A stretch of 64,000 bases of DNA from Defluviibacillus sp043739385. Its GTDB lineage: Bacteria > Pseudomonadota > Gammaproteobacteria > Burkholderiales > Burkholderiaceae_C. Below are positions 9,038 through 17,675 of the stretch, piece after piece. The position numbers and the translations under genes were made by a program. Below the pieces are notes generated by a model. That model was given only the letters and a program-made list of their open reading frames with translations. It searched no databases and was not told the DNA's origin. Location of the stretch: NCBI GenBank assembly GCA_043739385.1, contig JAYUED010000001.1:124001-188000 (forward strand), written 5' to 3'. How positions within the stretch are numbered: the stretch's first letter is position 1; every line of letters begins with the position of its first letter.

Positions 9038-9651
9038 TTTTAATCAATCTGCTTCCGCACCGAGAGGCTGCACGCAAGCTGCGTCGAGAAGGCTTTTTTG
9101 GGGCTCTCGGCGCTTCTGTCGTTGTAGGTTTGCTAATTGTTGGCTTGGTATACCTGTGGTACCAGTCACAAATTTCAAGCCAACAAGGTCGTAATTCGGT
9201 ATTGCAAACTGAGATTAAGCGTTTCGAAATTCAAATTAAAGACATTGCAACTCTGCAATCCGAAATTACGGCGTTAAAGGCGCGCCAGCAAGCGGTTGAA
9301 GATCTGCAAGCTGATCGAAATTTACCTGTACATTTACTAAATGAGTTAGTTAAGCAGTTGCCGAGCGGGGTCTATATCAACAGCTTGAAGCAAGATAACC
9401 AAACTGTAACTATTCAAGGGGTAGCACAATCTAACGAGCGTGTTTCTGAGTTACTGCGTAATTTGCTAAATAACAGTCCTTGGCTTGAGCGACCTGAATT
9501 GGTCGAAATTGTTGCAGGCACAGTCGCTTTAACGCCTCGCGACCAACGCCGTATTGCCAATTTCACTATTCGTGCAGGTTTAGTTCGTGCCAGTGATGTG
9601 AAGAAAACGGATATAGCATCCATCGCTTCAAAACCAGTCAAAATTAATTAA
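9034..9651 (+). CDS. pilN: Type IV pilus alignment protein PilN
   Basis: PilN is a bitopic inner-membrane protein that pairs with PilO and holds PilM. The short cytoplasmic leader MILINLLPHRE is the conserved PilM-binding motif (INLLP). One transmembrane helix follows (about 22-45), then a periplasmic coiled coil (KRFEIQIKDIATLQSEI) and a ferredoxin-like domain. The length of 205 residues is normal. It begins with GTG overlapping the pilM stop. After it comes a 71-bp gap containing an inverted repeat, unusual in an otherwise overlapping operon. Confidence 0.95.
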   Translation: MILINLLPHREAARKLRREGFFGALGASVVVGLLIVGLVYLWYQSQISSQQGRNSVLQTEIKRFEIQIKDIATLQSEITALKARQQAVEDLQADRNLPVHLLNELVKQLPSGVYINSLKQDNQTVTIQGVAQSNERVSELLRNLLNNSPWLERPELVEIVAGTVALTPRDQRRIANFTIRAGLVRASDVKKTDIASIASKPVKIN

Positions 9652-9709
9652 AGTGCTTAAAGTCTTATGGACATAATTCACTGAAAATAATATTTTATCT
9701 AAAGCACTT
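9651..9709 (+). repeat. Inverted repeat in the pilN-pilO gap
   Basis: AAGTGCTT at 9651-9658 pairs exactly with AAGCACTT at 9702-9709, enclosing a very A/T-rich 43-base loop. It almost fills the only sizeable gap inside pilMNOPQ. It could form a long-loop hairpin that affects message stability or pilO expression. No T-tract follows, so it is not a standard terminator. Confidence 0.4.
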
Positions 9710-9722
9710 AATTTACGTAGTT

Positions 9723-10400
9723 ATGGTAGACAAGCTAGCGCTCAAAGTTGATTTTTCTGAATTGCAGTCACGAATTCAGGCGCAGTTTCGCGAGCTCAAT
9801 CCCAACGATCCTTCTGCTTGGCCAAGTGTGCCCAGATATGCACTATATGCTGCCTTAATAGCAGTTGTAATTGTTGGGCTTTGGTTTACTTGGCTCAGCA
9901 CTTACAGCGATGAATTGGACGCTGAGCGTGTCAAAGAGATTGTGCTGCGTGAGGATTACAAAGTAAAGCTGACTCAAGCGGTGAACTTAGATGCACTGAA
10001 GAAGCAGCGTGAACAAGTTCAGCAGTATGTGATACAGCTTGAAAAGCAGTTGCCCAGTAAGGCCGAGATGGACGCACTTTTATCAGATGTCAACCAAGCT
10101 GGTTTAGGTCGAAGTCTTCAATTTGATTTGTTCCGCCCAGGTCAAGTCGTGGTTAAAGATTACTATGCAGAATTGCCGATTGCGGTGCGGGTAACAGGGA
10201 AATACCATGACATTGGCGCATTTGCGTCCGATGTGGCGCACCTGTCGAGAATCGTGACATTAAATAATCTCACTGTTCTACCCGCGACGGCCAAAGATGG
10301 CACGCTGGTTATGGACGCTACCGCAAAAACCTTTCGCTATCTAGACGTAGATGAAGTTGCGGCGCAGCGTAAAGCTGCTGCACCAGGAGCTAAAAAATGA
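9723..10400 (+). CDS. pilO: Type IV pilus alignment protein PilO
   Basis: PilO dimerises with PilN in the periplasm and, with PilP, connects the inner-membrane platform to the PilQ secretin. The 225-residue protein has a cytoplasmic N-terminus of about 40 residues, one membrane helix (YALYAALIAVVIVGLWFTWL), a periplasmic coiled coil with repeated KKQREQVQQYV-type heptads, and a C-terminal ferredoxin-like domain (ELPIAVRVTGKYHDIGAF). Its stop overlaps the pilP start by four bases. Its own ribosome-binding site is weak, so re-initiation after the preceding gap may matter. Confidence 0.94.
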   Translation: MVDKLALKVDFSELQSRIQAQFRELNPNDPSAWPSVPRYALYAALIAVVIVGLWFTWLSTYSDELDAERVKEIVLREDYKVKLTQAVNLDALKKQREQVQQYVIQLEKQLPSKAEMDALLSDVNQAGLGRSLQFDLFRPGQVVVKDYYAELPIAVRVTGKYHDIGAFASDVAHLSRIVTLNNLTVLPATAKDGTLVMDATAKTFRYLDVDEVAAQRKAAAPGAKK

Positions 10401-10942
10401 GGTGCCGCGCTTTATCTTTGCTGCTGATTTTTATAAGCGCAGGGTTGTCAGCTTGCAGTGCTGTCGATGACGATGGGCTGCAGGCTTGGATGACGGCGCA
10501 ACGTACACAAGCCAAGCCGCATGTAATACCCATTCCTGAGCCTAAAAAATTTACGCCTCAAACGTATACCGAGGAGGGGTCTACCGATCCTTTCAGTTTT
10601 TTAAAGTTATCCCAAGCTTTTAAAAAGGACTCCTCGCAGTCACTTGCCAATGCTGCCCTAATCACGCCCGAGCTAAATCGCCGCAAGGAAGCGCTTGAAT
10701 CGATGCCTCTGGATGTAATGTCGATGGTAGGTAGTATTGTGAAAGACGGGCGTCCTATGGCTCTCGTCAAAGTGGACAATCTACTTTATCAAATTCGCGA
10801 GGGCAACTATCTTGGTCAAAACTATGGGCTTGTGACAAAGGTGGATGAAACCGAGGTGCGCTTACGAGAAATTGTGCAGGATGCTTCAGGCGAGTGGACC
10901 GAGCGTCCTGCTACGTTGCAATTGCAAGAAAGAACAAAATGA
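10397..10942 (+). CDS. pilP: Type IV pilus lipoprotein PilP
   Basis: PilP is an inner-membrane lipoprotein whose C-terminal beta domain binds the N0 domain of PilQ. A signal peptide with lipobox (AGLSACSAVDDD) is followed by a disordered linker and the conserved HQ-type beta domain (MVGSIVKDGRPMALVKVDN, then YLGQNYGLVTKVDE). The length of 181 residues is typical. ATGA overlaps occur at both ends (with pilO and pilQ), so the three are coupled. Confidence 0.94.
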   Translation: MRCRALSLLLIFISAGLSACSAVDDDGLQAWMTAQRTQAKPHVIPIPEPKKFTPQTYTEEGSTDPFSFLKLSQAFKKDSSQSLANAALITPELNRRKEALESMPLDVMSMVGSIVKDGRPMALVKVDNLLYQIREGNYLGQNYGLVTKVDETEVRLREIVQDASGEWTERPATLQLQERTK

Positions 10943-13068
10943 AAAATTCTGCGCATGTGGTTCACGGTTGGTGGTGTAGAGCGGCGGTGGCATTAGCTTT
11001 TGTGGCAACGCCCTTGCTTGCCTGTGCCCAAGGCATGATTGAGTCGGTTACAGGTTCTGTACAAGCTGGTGTTGAGATCGTGCGAATTGATGTGTCTACG
11101 GCCTTGCCAGCGGTTCCAGTAGGATTCACGATCCAATCACCTGCGCGGATTGCGTTGGATTTTCCTGGTGTTGGTAATGGTCTCGGTCGCTCAGCTGTCG
11201 AGATTAACCAAGGCAATGTGAAATCAGTGAGTGTGATTCAGGCTGGTGAGCGTACCCGTGTAGTACTGAACCTTAAGCAAGCTACGGCTTACAAGGCGGA
11301 ATGGAAAGGGAAATCACTTTGGGTGACACTAGATCCTGTGGCGGGTATTGCACCTGTAGCCAGTACGGTTTCAGTCTTTGCTGAAAACCGTAATCCTGAA
11401 AATCTACCGCTTAAAGACATTGATTTTCGACGGGGTTTAGACAATGTTGGCCGAATTATTGTTGTTCTACCAAATAACCAGGTTGGTGTTGATATTCGTC
11501 AGCAGGGTCAAACGCTGGTTGTTGAGTTCCTTAAATCCTCATTGCCAGAAGGATTGCGCCGGCGTTTAGATGTCGCCGATTTCGGTACACCTGTACAAAC
11601 GGTCACTGCCTTTGCTATCGGAGATCGTGTACGCATGGTGATTGAACCCAAAGGGCAATGGGAGCACAGTGCGTACCAAACTGACAATCAGTTTGTAGTA
11701 GAGGTTAGAGGTCAAAAAATTGATCCTGCGAAATTGACGCAAGGTCCTGGATTTACAGGTGAAAAGCTGTCGCTGAATTTTCAAAATATCGATGTTCGTT
11801 CACTGTTGCAAGTAATCGCTGATTTTACAAACTTCAATATCATTACATCAGATTCAGTTACGGGTGCTGTAACGTTGAGGTTGAAAGATGTGCCGTGGGA
11901 TCAAGCTTTGGATATCATTATGCAAGCTAAAGGTTTAGGCATGCGAAAAACTGACAACGTATTGTTAATTGCACCTAAAGAAGAGCTTAATGCCAAAGAG
12001 AAATTAGAGCTAGAGTCGCGTGCTGCAATTCAGAATCTTGAGCCGCTGCGTACGCAGTCTTTCCAATTGAACTATACCCGTGCAGTTGATATCGCATTGC
12101 AAATTGCACCTCCAGTGGTTGGAATAAATGCCAGTGCCCGCATGCTTTCTCCACGTGGAAGTATTATTGCTGAGCCTCGTACGAATCAGTTATTTGTCAC
12201 TGATATTAGTAGTCGAATTGAGCAAATTCAAGTAATGATAAACAAACTTGATATTGCGGTGCGTCAAGTTTTGATTGAAGCACGGATTGTTGAGGCGAAA
12301 GATACTTTTGGTAAATCATTGGGTGTGCGTCTTGGTGCAACTGATCAGCGTGCGCAGAATGGTGGTACTGGCGGTTATCAAATTGCAGGTGGGAATAATA
12401 TAGCTTTTGGTACAAGCTATGGAAATGTAATCGCCAGTAGTGGTGCTGGTGGAACAGTTGATACAAGCAGTAATTTTGTTAATTTGCCAGCTGCTGGGCA
12501 AAATGGTTACAACGCAGCTAGTTTTGCTGTTTCAATTTTTAATGCAGCCGCTAATCGTTTTCTGAATTTAGAAATTTCTGCGCTTGAAGCAGATGGCAAA
12601 GGTAAAGAGGTTGCCAGCCCTAGAGTAGTAACTGCTAATCAGACCAAAGCATTGATTGAGCAGGGTACAGAGTTACCCTATCAAGTAGCAACTTCCAGCG
12701 GAGCTACATCAATTGCTTTTCGTAAGGCAAACCTTAAGCTAGAAGTAACACCTCAAATTACACCTGAAGGTAATATTATTTTAGATTTGGATGTGAATAA
12801 AGATACTGTTGGTGCTTTTACCACCTCAGGATTTGCTATTGATACAAAGCATATTAAAACGCAAGTGCTGGTTGAGAATGGTGGTACAGTAGTTATTGGT
12901 GGAATATTCACTTTAACGGAATCTGAAACTGAAAATCGTGTTCCTGTATTGGGTGATATTCCTTATCTTGGAAACTTATTTAAAAATAAAACAAAAAATA
13001 CAAGCAAAAGTGAATTATTAATATTCATTACACCAAAAATGCTTGCTGATTTGGCCGCTTCGCGTTGA
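10939..13068 (+). CDS. pilQ: Type IV pilus secretin PilQ
   Basis: PilQ forms the outer-membrane pore through which the pilus passes. The frame is open from 10894, but the ATG at 10939 overlaps the pilP stop and begins a proper signal peptide ending near LLACAQ. The 709 residues contain two AMIN peptidoglycan-binding domains (about 30-260), a secretin N0/STN domain (LSLNFQNIDVRSLLQVIADF), an N1 domain and the C-terminal secretin barrel (GTVVIGGIFTLTESE, then VPVLGDIPYLGNLFK). A Gly/Ser/Asn-rich insertion lies in the secretin domain. The last ~1 kb is visibly more A/T-rich than surrounding genes. Confidence 0.97.
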   Translation: MKNSAHVVHGWWCRAAVALAFVATPLLACAQGMIESVTGSVQAGVEIVRIDVSTALPAVPVGFTIQSPARIALDFPGVGNGLGRSAVEINQGNVKSVSVIQAGERTRVVLNLKQATAYKAEWKGKSLWVTLDPVAGIAPVASTVSVFAENRNPENLPLKDIDFRRGLDNVGRIIVVLPNNQVGVDIRQQGQTLVVEFLKSSLPEGLRRRLDVADFGTPVQTVTAFAIGDRVRMVIEPKGQWEHSAYQTDNQFVVEVRGQKIDPAKLTQGPGFTGEKLSLNFQNIDVRSLLQVIADFTNFNIITSDSVTGAVTLRLKDVPWDQALDIIMQAKGLGMRKTDNVLLIAPKEELNAKEKLELESRAAIQNLEPLRTQSFQLNYTRAVDIALQIAPPVVGINASARMLSPRGSIIAEPRTNQLFVTDISSRIEQIQVMINKLDIAVRQVLIEARIVEAKDTFGKSLGVRLGATDQRAQNGGTGGYQIAGGNNIAFGTSYGNVIASSGAGGTVDTSSNFVNLPAAGQNGYNAASFAVSIFNAAANRFLNLEISALEADGKGKEVASPRVVTANQTKALIEQGTELPYQVATSSGATSIAFRKANLKLEVTPQITPEGNIILDLDVNKDTVGAFTTSGFAIDTKHIKTQVLVENGGTVVIGGIFTLTESETENRVPVLGDIPYLGNLFKNKTKNTSKSELLIFITPKMLADLAASR

Positions 13069-13094
13069 GTATTTTGAGTATTAGATTGACCACC

Positions 13095-15110
13095 ATGATT
13101 AATGTTTTTAATATGTTTAAAATGCTCGGTGTTATTTTTTTCGCCTTAATTTTGACCGCTTGCGGCGGTGGAGGCGGGAATCCTGGTACTTCTACTGGAA
13201 GCAGTGCTACGGGTGGATCCACTACCGCTACTTCAACACCCACCCTCAAGGTAGGGGTCTATAACGCTACGGGTTTAAAGGTATCGTCAATAGACTTGGC
13301 TAGTGCTTACGTCGCTCGTGCTACCGTTTTGGATGGACTTGGTGTCGCAATTGCTGGCCGCAAAGTAACCTTTGCATTGTCTGACTTGACTCTAGCAACA
13401 TTGCCTGTACCTCCAACTGCATTGACTAACAGTGCTGGTTTAGCTGAGGTGCAGATTGCGCCTTTATCGGTTACGGCGCGAGGCGCGGTTACGCTCAGTG
13501 CTACTGCCGTTGTCGGAACGGCGACCGCTATAACGGGGTCCTTTGATTTTGCAGTGGCCAACGCGAATGTCACGTTGTCATCTATTTCTACCGCCAACAC
13601 CAGCGTTGTCTCTGGTGGTAATGCCTCACTGACGGTGACTGCGCTACTGGGCGGGGTACAAGCGGGAAGTACGACGGTTAACGTGACCTACGTAGCTTCT
13701 TGTGGGCGGATCAACGGCTCTGGTTCCAGTGTCTCGGTGACGACAAACGGCAGTGGTGTTGCTGCAGCTGACTATTCTTCCGTTGCTGCTGATGGCTCAT
13801 TGTGTGCTGGTGCCGTAACGATTACTGCCTCAACAGTTGGTGCAGCTGTCAGTACCATCGTACTTAATGTGGCTTCGCCTACCGCAAATGCTGTAACGTT
13901 TGTTTCGGCAACGCCTGCGCAGATCTTCGTGGCGGGTTCTGGTGCATCTGAGCAGTCTTTGGTTAAATTCAAGATTCTGTCCAGTGCTGGTACGCCCTTA
14001 TCAGGCGTGGCTGTTACCTTGAGTCTTCAAGTTAACCCGGGTGGTGTGGGCTTAAATTCTTCTGGGTCTACAGCCAGTATCGCTGCGACTTCTGACTCTA
14101 CGGGGGGGGTGTCGGTTTCTGTATTCTCAGGAACTATTCCAGGGCCGTTAAAAATTCGTGCCGCTTTGACTGCAACACCTACGGTATTTAGCGAAACGCA
14201 GAATCTTTCGGTTTCTTCCGGGCCGCCTTCTCAACGGTTTATGAGTCTTTCCGTTCAAACCAGTAACATTGAAGGATGGGCATATGACGGAACGCCCACT
14301 GTACTAACCGTTCGCTTGGCCGATCGACAAGGCAATCCTGTGCAGGATGGGACGGTGGTGAATTTCACAGCAGAGGGTGGGCAAGTTGCATCCAGTTGTG
14401 CCACTGCACAAGTCAATGGCATTTCTTTATGCTCAGCTAACTTCATCAGTCAAAATCCAAGGCCAAGTGATGGCCGGGTTTCGGTGTTGGCTTTTACCAA
14501 TGGCACCAAAGATTATGTGGATGTTAATGGCAACAATACCTACGATGCTGGTGATACCTTGGTATCAATGGGAGATGCCTATCGTGATGACAATGAAAAT
14601 GGTCAATATGATTCTGGTGAGTTTCTGATTCCTCGAAGTGGTACTGCAAGCTGCACAAGCACGGGGTGGGATGCAAGGCAAAACGGCGCAGTAGCTGGGC
14701 CATCAAGAATCAATACATGCGATACCTTGCTTGCGACAACAGTTCGTCAGCAAGTGGTACTGCTACTCTCATCCTCCGCGCCTTACTTTTCGGCAACTTT
14801 GCCGACATACCCTGTTGTGTCTCAAAGCCTTGGATCCATTGCCTTGAAATTAGCCAGTAAGGACCATCCCTTGTTGCCTATGCCTGCTGGAACAACTGTA
14901 ACTGCATCCAATGCGGGCACATCCGCGTGTGCTGTGGGATCCGTGTCTGGCACTCCCATCGTGAATGTCTCGCCAAGAAGCAGTAATCCTTCTGAAGATT
15001 TAGCGACTTTTGCTAATATATTTCTCAGTAGCTGCGTTACTGGTGATGTCATCAGGATAACAGTCACAGCTCCGCTGGGGTTGGGCACCACATTCGCTGT
15101 ACAACTGTAA
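13095..15110 (+). CDS. Ig-like-domain lipoprotein in the pil-aro operon (paralogue 1)
   Basis: The specific role is not known. A lipoprotein signal (MLGVIFFALILTACGGGGG) is followed by a Ser/Thr/Gly-rich linker and several repeats that look like bacterial Ig-like (Big_1/invasin-type) beta-sandwich domains (for example VTATVLDG-like and LADRQGNPVQDGTVVNFTA segments). Two calcium-loop-like motifs follow near residues 476-487 (DVNGNNTYDAGD) and 499-510 (DDNENGQYDSGE). The start at 13095 is chosen because it begins just before the signal; upstream TTG codons at 13065 and 13074 are less likely. It starts 26 bp after pilQ, so a surface or pilus-associated role is plausible. An eight-G tract lies at 14102-14109. 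Confidence 0.8.
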   Translation: MINVFNMFKMLGVIFFALILTACGGGGGNPGTSTGSSATGGSTTATSTPTLKVGVYNATGLKVSSIDLASAYVARATVLDGLGVAIAGRKVTFALSDLTLATLPVPPTALTNSAGLAEVQIAPLSVTARGAVTLSATAVVGTATAITGSFDFAVANANVTLSSISTANTSVVSGGNASLTVTALLGGVQAGSTTVNVTYVASCGRINGSGSSVSVTTNGSGVAAADYSSVAADGSLCAGAVTITASTVGAAVSTIVLNVASPTANAVTFVSATPAQIFVAGSGASEQSLVKFKILSSAGTPLSGVAVTLSLQVNPGGVGLNSSGSTASIAATSDSTGGVSVSVFSGTIPGPLKIRAALTATPTVFSETQNLSVSSGPPSQRFMSLSVQTSNIEGWAYDGTPTVLTVRLADRQGNPVQDGTVVNFTAEGGQVASSCATAQVNGISLCSANFISQNPRPSDGRVSVLAFTNGTKDYVDVNGNNTYDAGDTLVSMGDAYRDDNENGQYDSGEFLIPRSGTASCTSTGWDARQNGAVAGPSRINTCDTLLATTVRQQVVLLLSSSAPYFSATLPTYPVVSQSLGSIALKLASKDHPLLPMPAGTTVTASNAGTSACAVGSVSGTPIVNVSPRSSNPSEDLATFANIFLSSCVTGDVIRITVTAPLGLGTTFAVQL

Positions 15111-15322
15111 TTTTTTGAGTACAAATACCGATTTTCGACCGGCTGAGGCGCGCTACGCTTTGAGCGGCGTCTTGCCCATTCATGGATTCGCATAAACTAC
15201 AAAGATTACCAATAGGTCAGTTTGCTTAGGTATTTATACGTTTGCTGCGTGTGACCCTGCGGTGTCTTTATTTTTAGCTTTGAGGTTGCAAAAGTGACCT
15301 TTCGTTCAGTGAGGTCTGACGT
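15111..15322 (+). other. Gap between the two Ig-like lipoprotein genes (212 bp)
   Basis: No gene, strong promoter or clear T-tract terminator was recognised. The only notable local symmetry is a GC-rich GCGC/GCGG stretch around 15150-15175. It may hold a separate promoter for the second lipoprotein gene. Confidence 0.3.
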
Positions 15323-17101
15323 ATGCAGTCGATTTTTCGGTATTTTGTAGTTCTGGTTGTTTCTTTTTTTCTGGTTGCTTGCGGTGGAGCCTCTGATGAC
15401 GATGCTGCTCTTGTTACGCAGCTGAACGTGCCAGGTACAGGTTCCACTTTATTGGTGAAACTAACCGATGCTTCTGGCGCGGTTATCACCAACAACACAG
15501 TTGTCCTTAATTCCACCGCCTACGTAGTCCAAGGGCAATTACGTGACAGCACAGGCGTGCCTCTGCCGAATCAATACGTTGCGTTCACTACTGACCCTGC
15601 TTACGGGTCATTCGTTAACGGCACGACAACAGTGGTTGCCACTACACCCACAGGCACCGTCTCGGTATCAAGTATTTCGGGGTTGACCGACGTCAATGGC
15701 ATCGTCAAAGTGCAACTGGTCGGTAACGCATTAGGTGCTGCTAACCTTGTTGCAAAGGCGAAGGTTAGTACTGTTCAAATAACGACCACTCTTCCTTACC
15801 AAATTAACTCGCTCGCAGCGGCTGTACCTACGAGTATTGCCTTCTCGGCAGCGGTGCCCGCGCAGATTGTGATTTCAACAGCTAGTTCCGGTGCGAGGCA
15901 GTCGACCGTCAAGTTCCAGGTGACTAATCAAGCAGGTGCAGGTGTAAGCAGTCAATCTGTGAAGTTGAGTCTTGATACGCAATCCTTGACTGCAGGAGTC
16001 ACCTTCATTACGGCGACTGGGAGCAGCAGTACAGCAACACAAACCGTGATATCTGATATCAATGGGATTGCTCAAATCGTGGTGAATGCTGGTACGCTGC
16101 CCACGGGGGTGGTGGTTACGGCGGTACTTGTGTCAAATCCTGCGGTAAAAGCTTCCTCTGCAGGGTTGTCTATCAGCAGTGGACGCATCAGTCAAAAATC
16201 CATGTCAATCTCGGCTACCAATACAGTGGTCGAAGCCTTCAATGTGGATGGGGTTTCAACAGAATTGACGATTATTGCGACGGATAGATTGGGTAATCCT
16301 GTGCCGCCTGGCACCGTTATGAGTTTTGTTACTTCGTATGGTTTGATTGGAACTTTTGTAACTGGAACTACCACTTCCATTGTGACTAATTCGCTGACAG
16401 GAACTGCCAATGAAGTGGTGACTAGCGTCGTTACGGACTCCAGAGGCTCGTGTACGCTGAATGCTACGTCTTCGTGCAAGGTAAAGCTGATAAGTTCTGG
16501 CGTACGGCCCTTGAACGGAAGGGTGACTGTGCTGGCCTATGCTGACGGCGAAGAGGGGTTTATAGATTTAAATGGCAATAATCAATGGGATATAGGCGAG
16601 CCTTTCACTGATTTGGGGCAAGCCTATCTGGATACCAATGCGAATTTTGTCTACGACTTCGGTGTGGATCAGGCCATACCGGGCGGCAATGTGGGTATAT
16701 CACCTTGCATTGGTACCGATATCAGCGTCGCAAATACCTGCGATGGAACCTGGAGTAATTTCATCCGCGTGCGTCAACGGTTTGAAGTAATCTGGGCCAC
16801 GTCACAGGCCAAAATCATACAGTTAGGTGCACGCACCACGTCGTCTTTTATGATGGCTGTGACTGACTTGAATGGGAACTCAATGGCCTCAGGCACCACT
16901 GTCGCGGCTGAACTTATTTCAACGGCAACTTCTACTGGGACTTGCAAAATATTAAGTCAGCCGTCTTCAGACTTTGGTTCTACGGTTGTTGGGAACTATG
17001 GTGTGCTGCTCAACGGAGATCCAGGCTGTGCTACGGTGTTAATCAAAATTACCGTCACTTCGCAGCCATCGGGTATCACGACGGTTAAGTTTTTCAATTG
17101 A
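15323..17101 (+). CDS. Ig-like-domain lipoprotein in the pil-aro operon (paralogue 2)
   Basis: A paralogue of the preceding gene, 592 residues. It has a lipoprotein signal (VVSFFLVACGGASDDD), Ig-like repeats, and the same central blocks as its neighbour: SSGRISQKSMSISA matches SSGPPSQRFMSLSV, and RPLNGRVTVLAYADG matches RPSDGRVSVLAFTNG. Two calcium-loop-like motifs lie near residues 415 (DLNGNNQWDIGE) and 437 (DTNANFVYDFGVD), in the same position relative to those blocks. Its stop overlaps the aroK TTG start, which ties it into the pil-aro transcription unit. The function is unknown; an outer-surface structural or adhesive role is an inference from the fold and location. Confidence 0.8.
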   Translation: MQSIFRYFVVLVVSFFLVACGGASDDDAALVTQLNVPGTGSTLLVKLTDASGAVITNNTVVLNSTAYVVQGQLRDSTGVPLPNQYVAFTTDPAYGSFVNGTTTVVATTPTGTVSVSSISGLTDVNGIVKVQLVGNALGAANLVAKAKVSTVQITTTLPYQINSLAAAVPTSIAFSAAVPAQIVISTASSGARQSTVKFQVTNQAGAGVSSQSVKLSLDTQSLTAGVTFITATGSSSTATQTVISDINGIAQIVVNAGTLPTGVVVTAVLVSNPAVKASSAGLSISSGRISQKSMSISATNTVVEAFNVDGVSTELTIIATDRLGNPVPPGTVMSFVTSYGLIGTFVTGTTTSIVTNSLTGTANEVVTSVVTDSRGSCTLNATSSCKVKLISSGVRPLNGRVTVLAYADGEEGFIDLNGNNQWDIGEPFTDLGQAYLDTNANFVYDFGVDQAIPGGNVGISPCIGTDISVANTCDGTWSNFIRVRQRFEVIWATSQAKIIQLGARTTSSFMMAVTDLNGNSMASGTTVAAELISTATSTGTCKILSQPSSDFGSTVVGNYGVLLNGDPGCATVLIKITVTSQPSGITTVKFFN

Positions 17102-17622
17102 ACTGCTTTCTTGTCGGTCTGCCAGGTTCAGGTAAGTCAACGATTGGGCGGCAGTTGGGGCGCAAGTTAGGTTTGCCCAGTATTGACTCCGATACAGTGC
17201 TCGAACAAAGGTTGGGTTGCTCTATCCGGGATTTTTTCGAACGCGAAGGGGAGTCAGCCTTCCGTGACATTGAAGCTCAGGTTATCGGTGAACTGACCCT
17301 TGGGCATCAAGGGGTGATTGCAACAGGCGGCGGTTCTGTATTACGTGCTGAAAATCGACAGAACCTTAAGCAACGTGGCACGGTGATTTACCTGCACTCA
17401 TCGCCTGAAGAGGTATTTCGTCGTGTGCGGTATGACCAAAATCGTCCCTTGCTTCAAGTGGAAGATCCAATGGCGCGTCTGCGCGAGTTGTACAAGGTAC
17501 GTGATCCACTTTACCGTGAGACCGCACACTTTGTGGTGGAAACCGGCCGACCGTCGGTTGCCACTTTGGTAAATATGATCATGATGCAGCTTGAAATGGC
17601 TGCAGGCAGTGCAAACACCTGA
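17098..17622 (+). CDS. aroK: Shikimate kinase
   Basis: AroK phosphorylates shikimate at the 3-hydroxyl in the chorismate pathway. The 174-residue protein has the Walker A loop at residues 7-14 (GLPGSGKS), the shikimate-binding DSD (LPSIDSDTVLEQ), the GGG block (VIATGGGSVLR) and the lid arginine region (VRYDQNRPLLQ). The start is a TTG overlapping the stop of the upstream lipoprotein gene. In most relatives aroK follows pilQ directly; here two lipoprotein genes lie between them. aroB follows after about 50 bp. Confidence 0.95.
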   Translation: MNCFLVGLPGSGKSTIGRQLGRKLGLPSIDSDTVLEQRLGCSIRDFFEREGESAFRDIEAQVIGELTLGHQGVIATGGGSVLRAENRQNLKQRGTVIYLHSSPEEVFRRVRYDQNRPLLQVEDPMARLRELYKVRDPLYRETAHFVVETGRPSVATLVNMIMMQLEMAAGSANT

Positions 17623-17675
17623 GTGCTCTTCATGCCTTTCGCTCGGGGAGCGTGCTGCTGCTCTAAACTTGGGGG

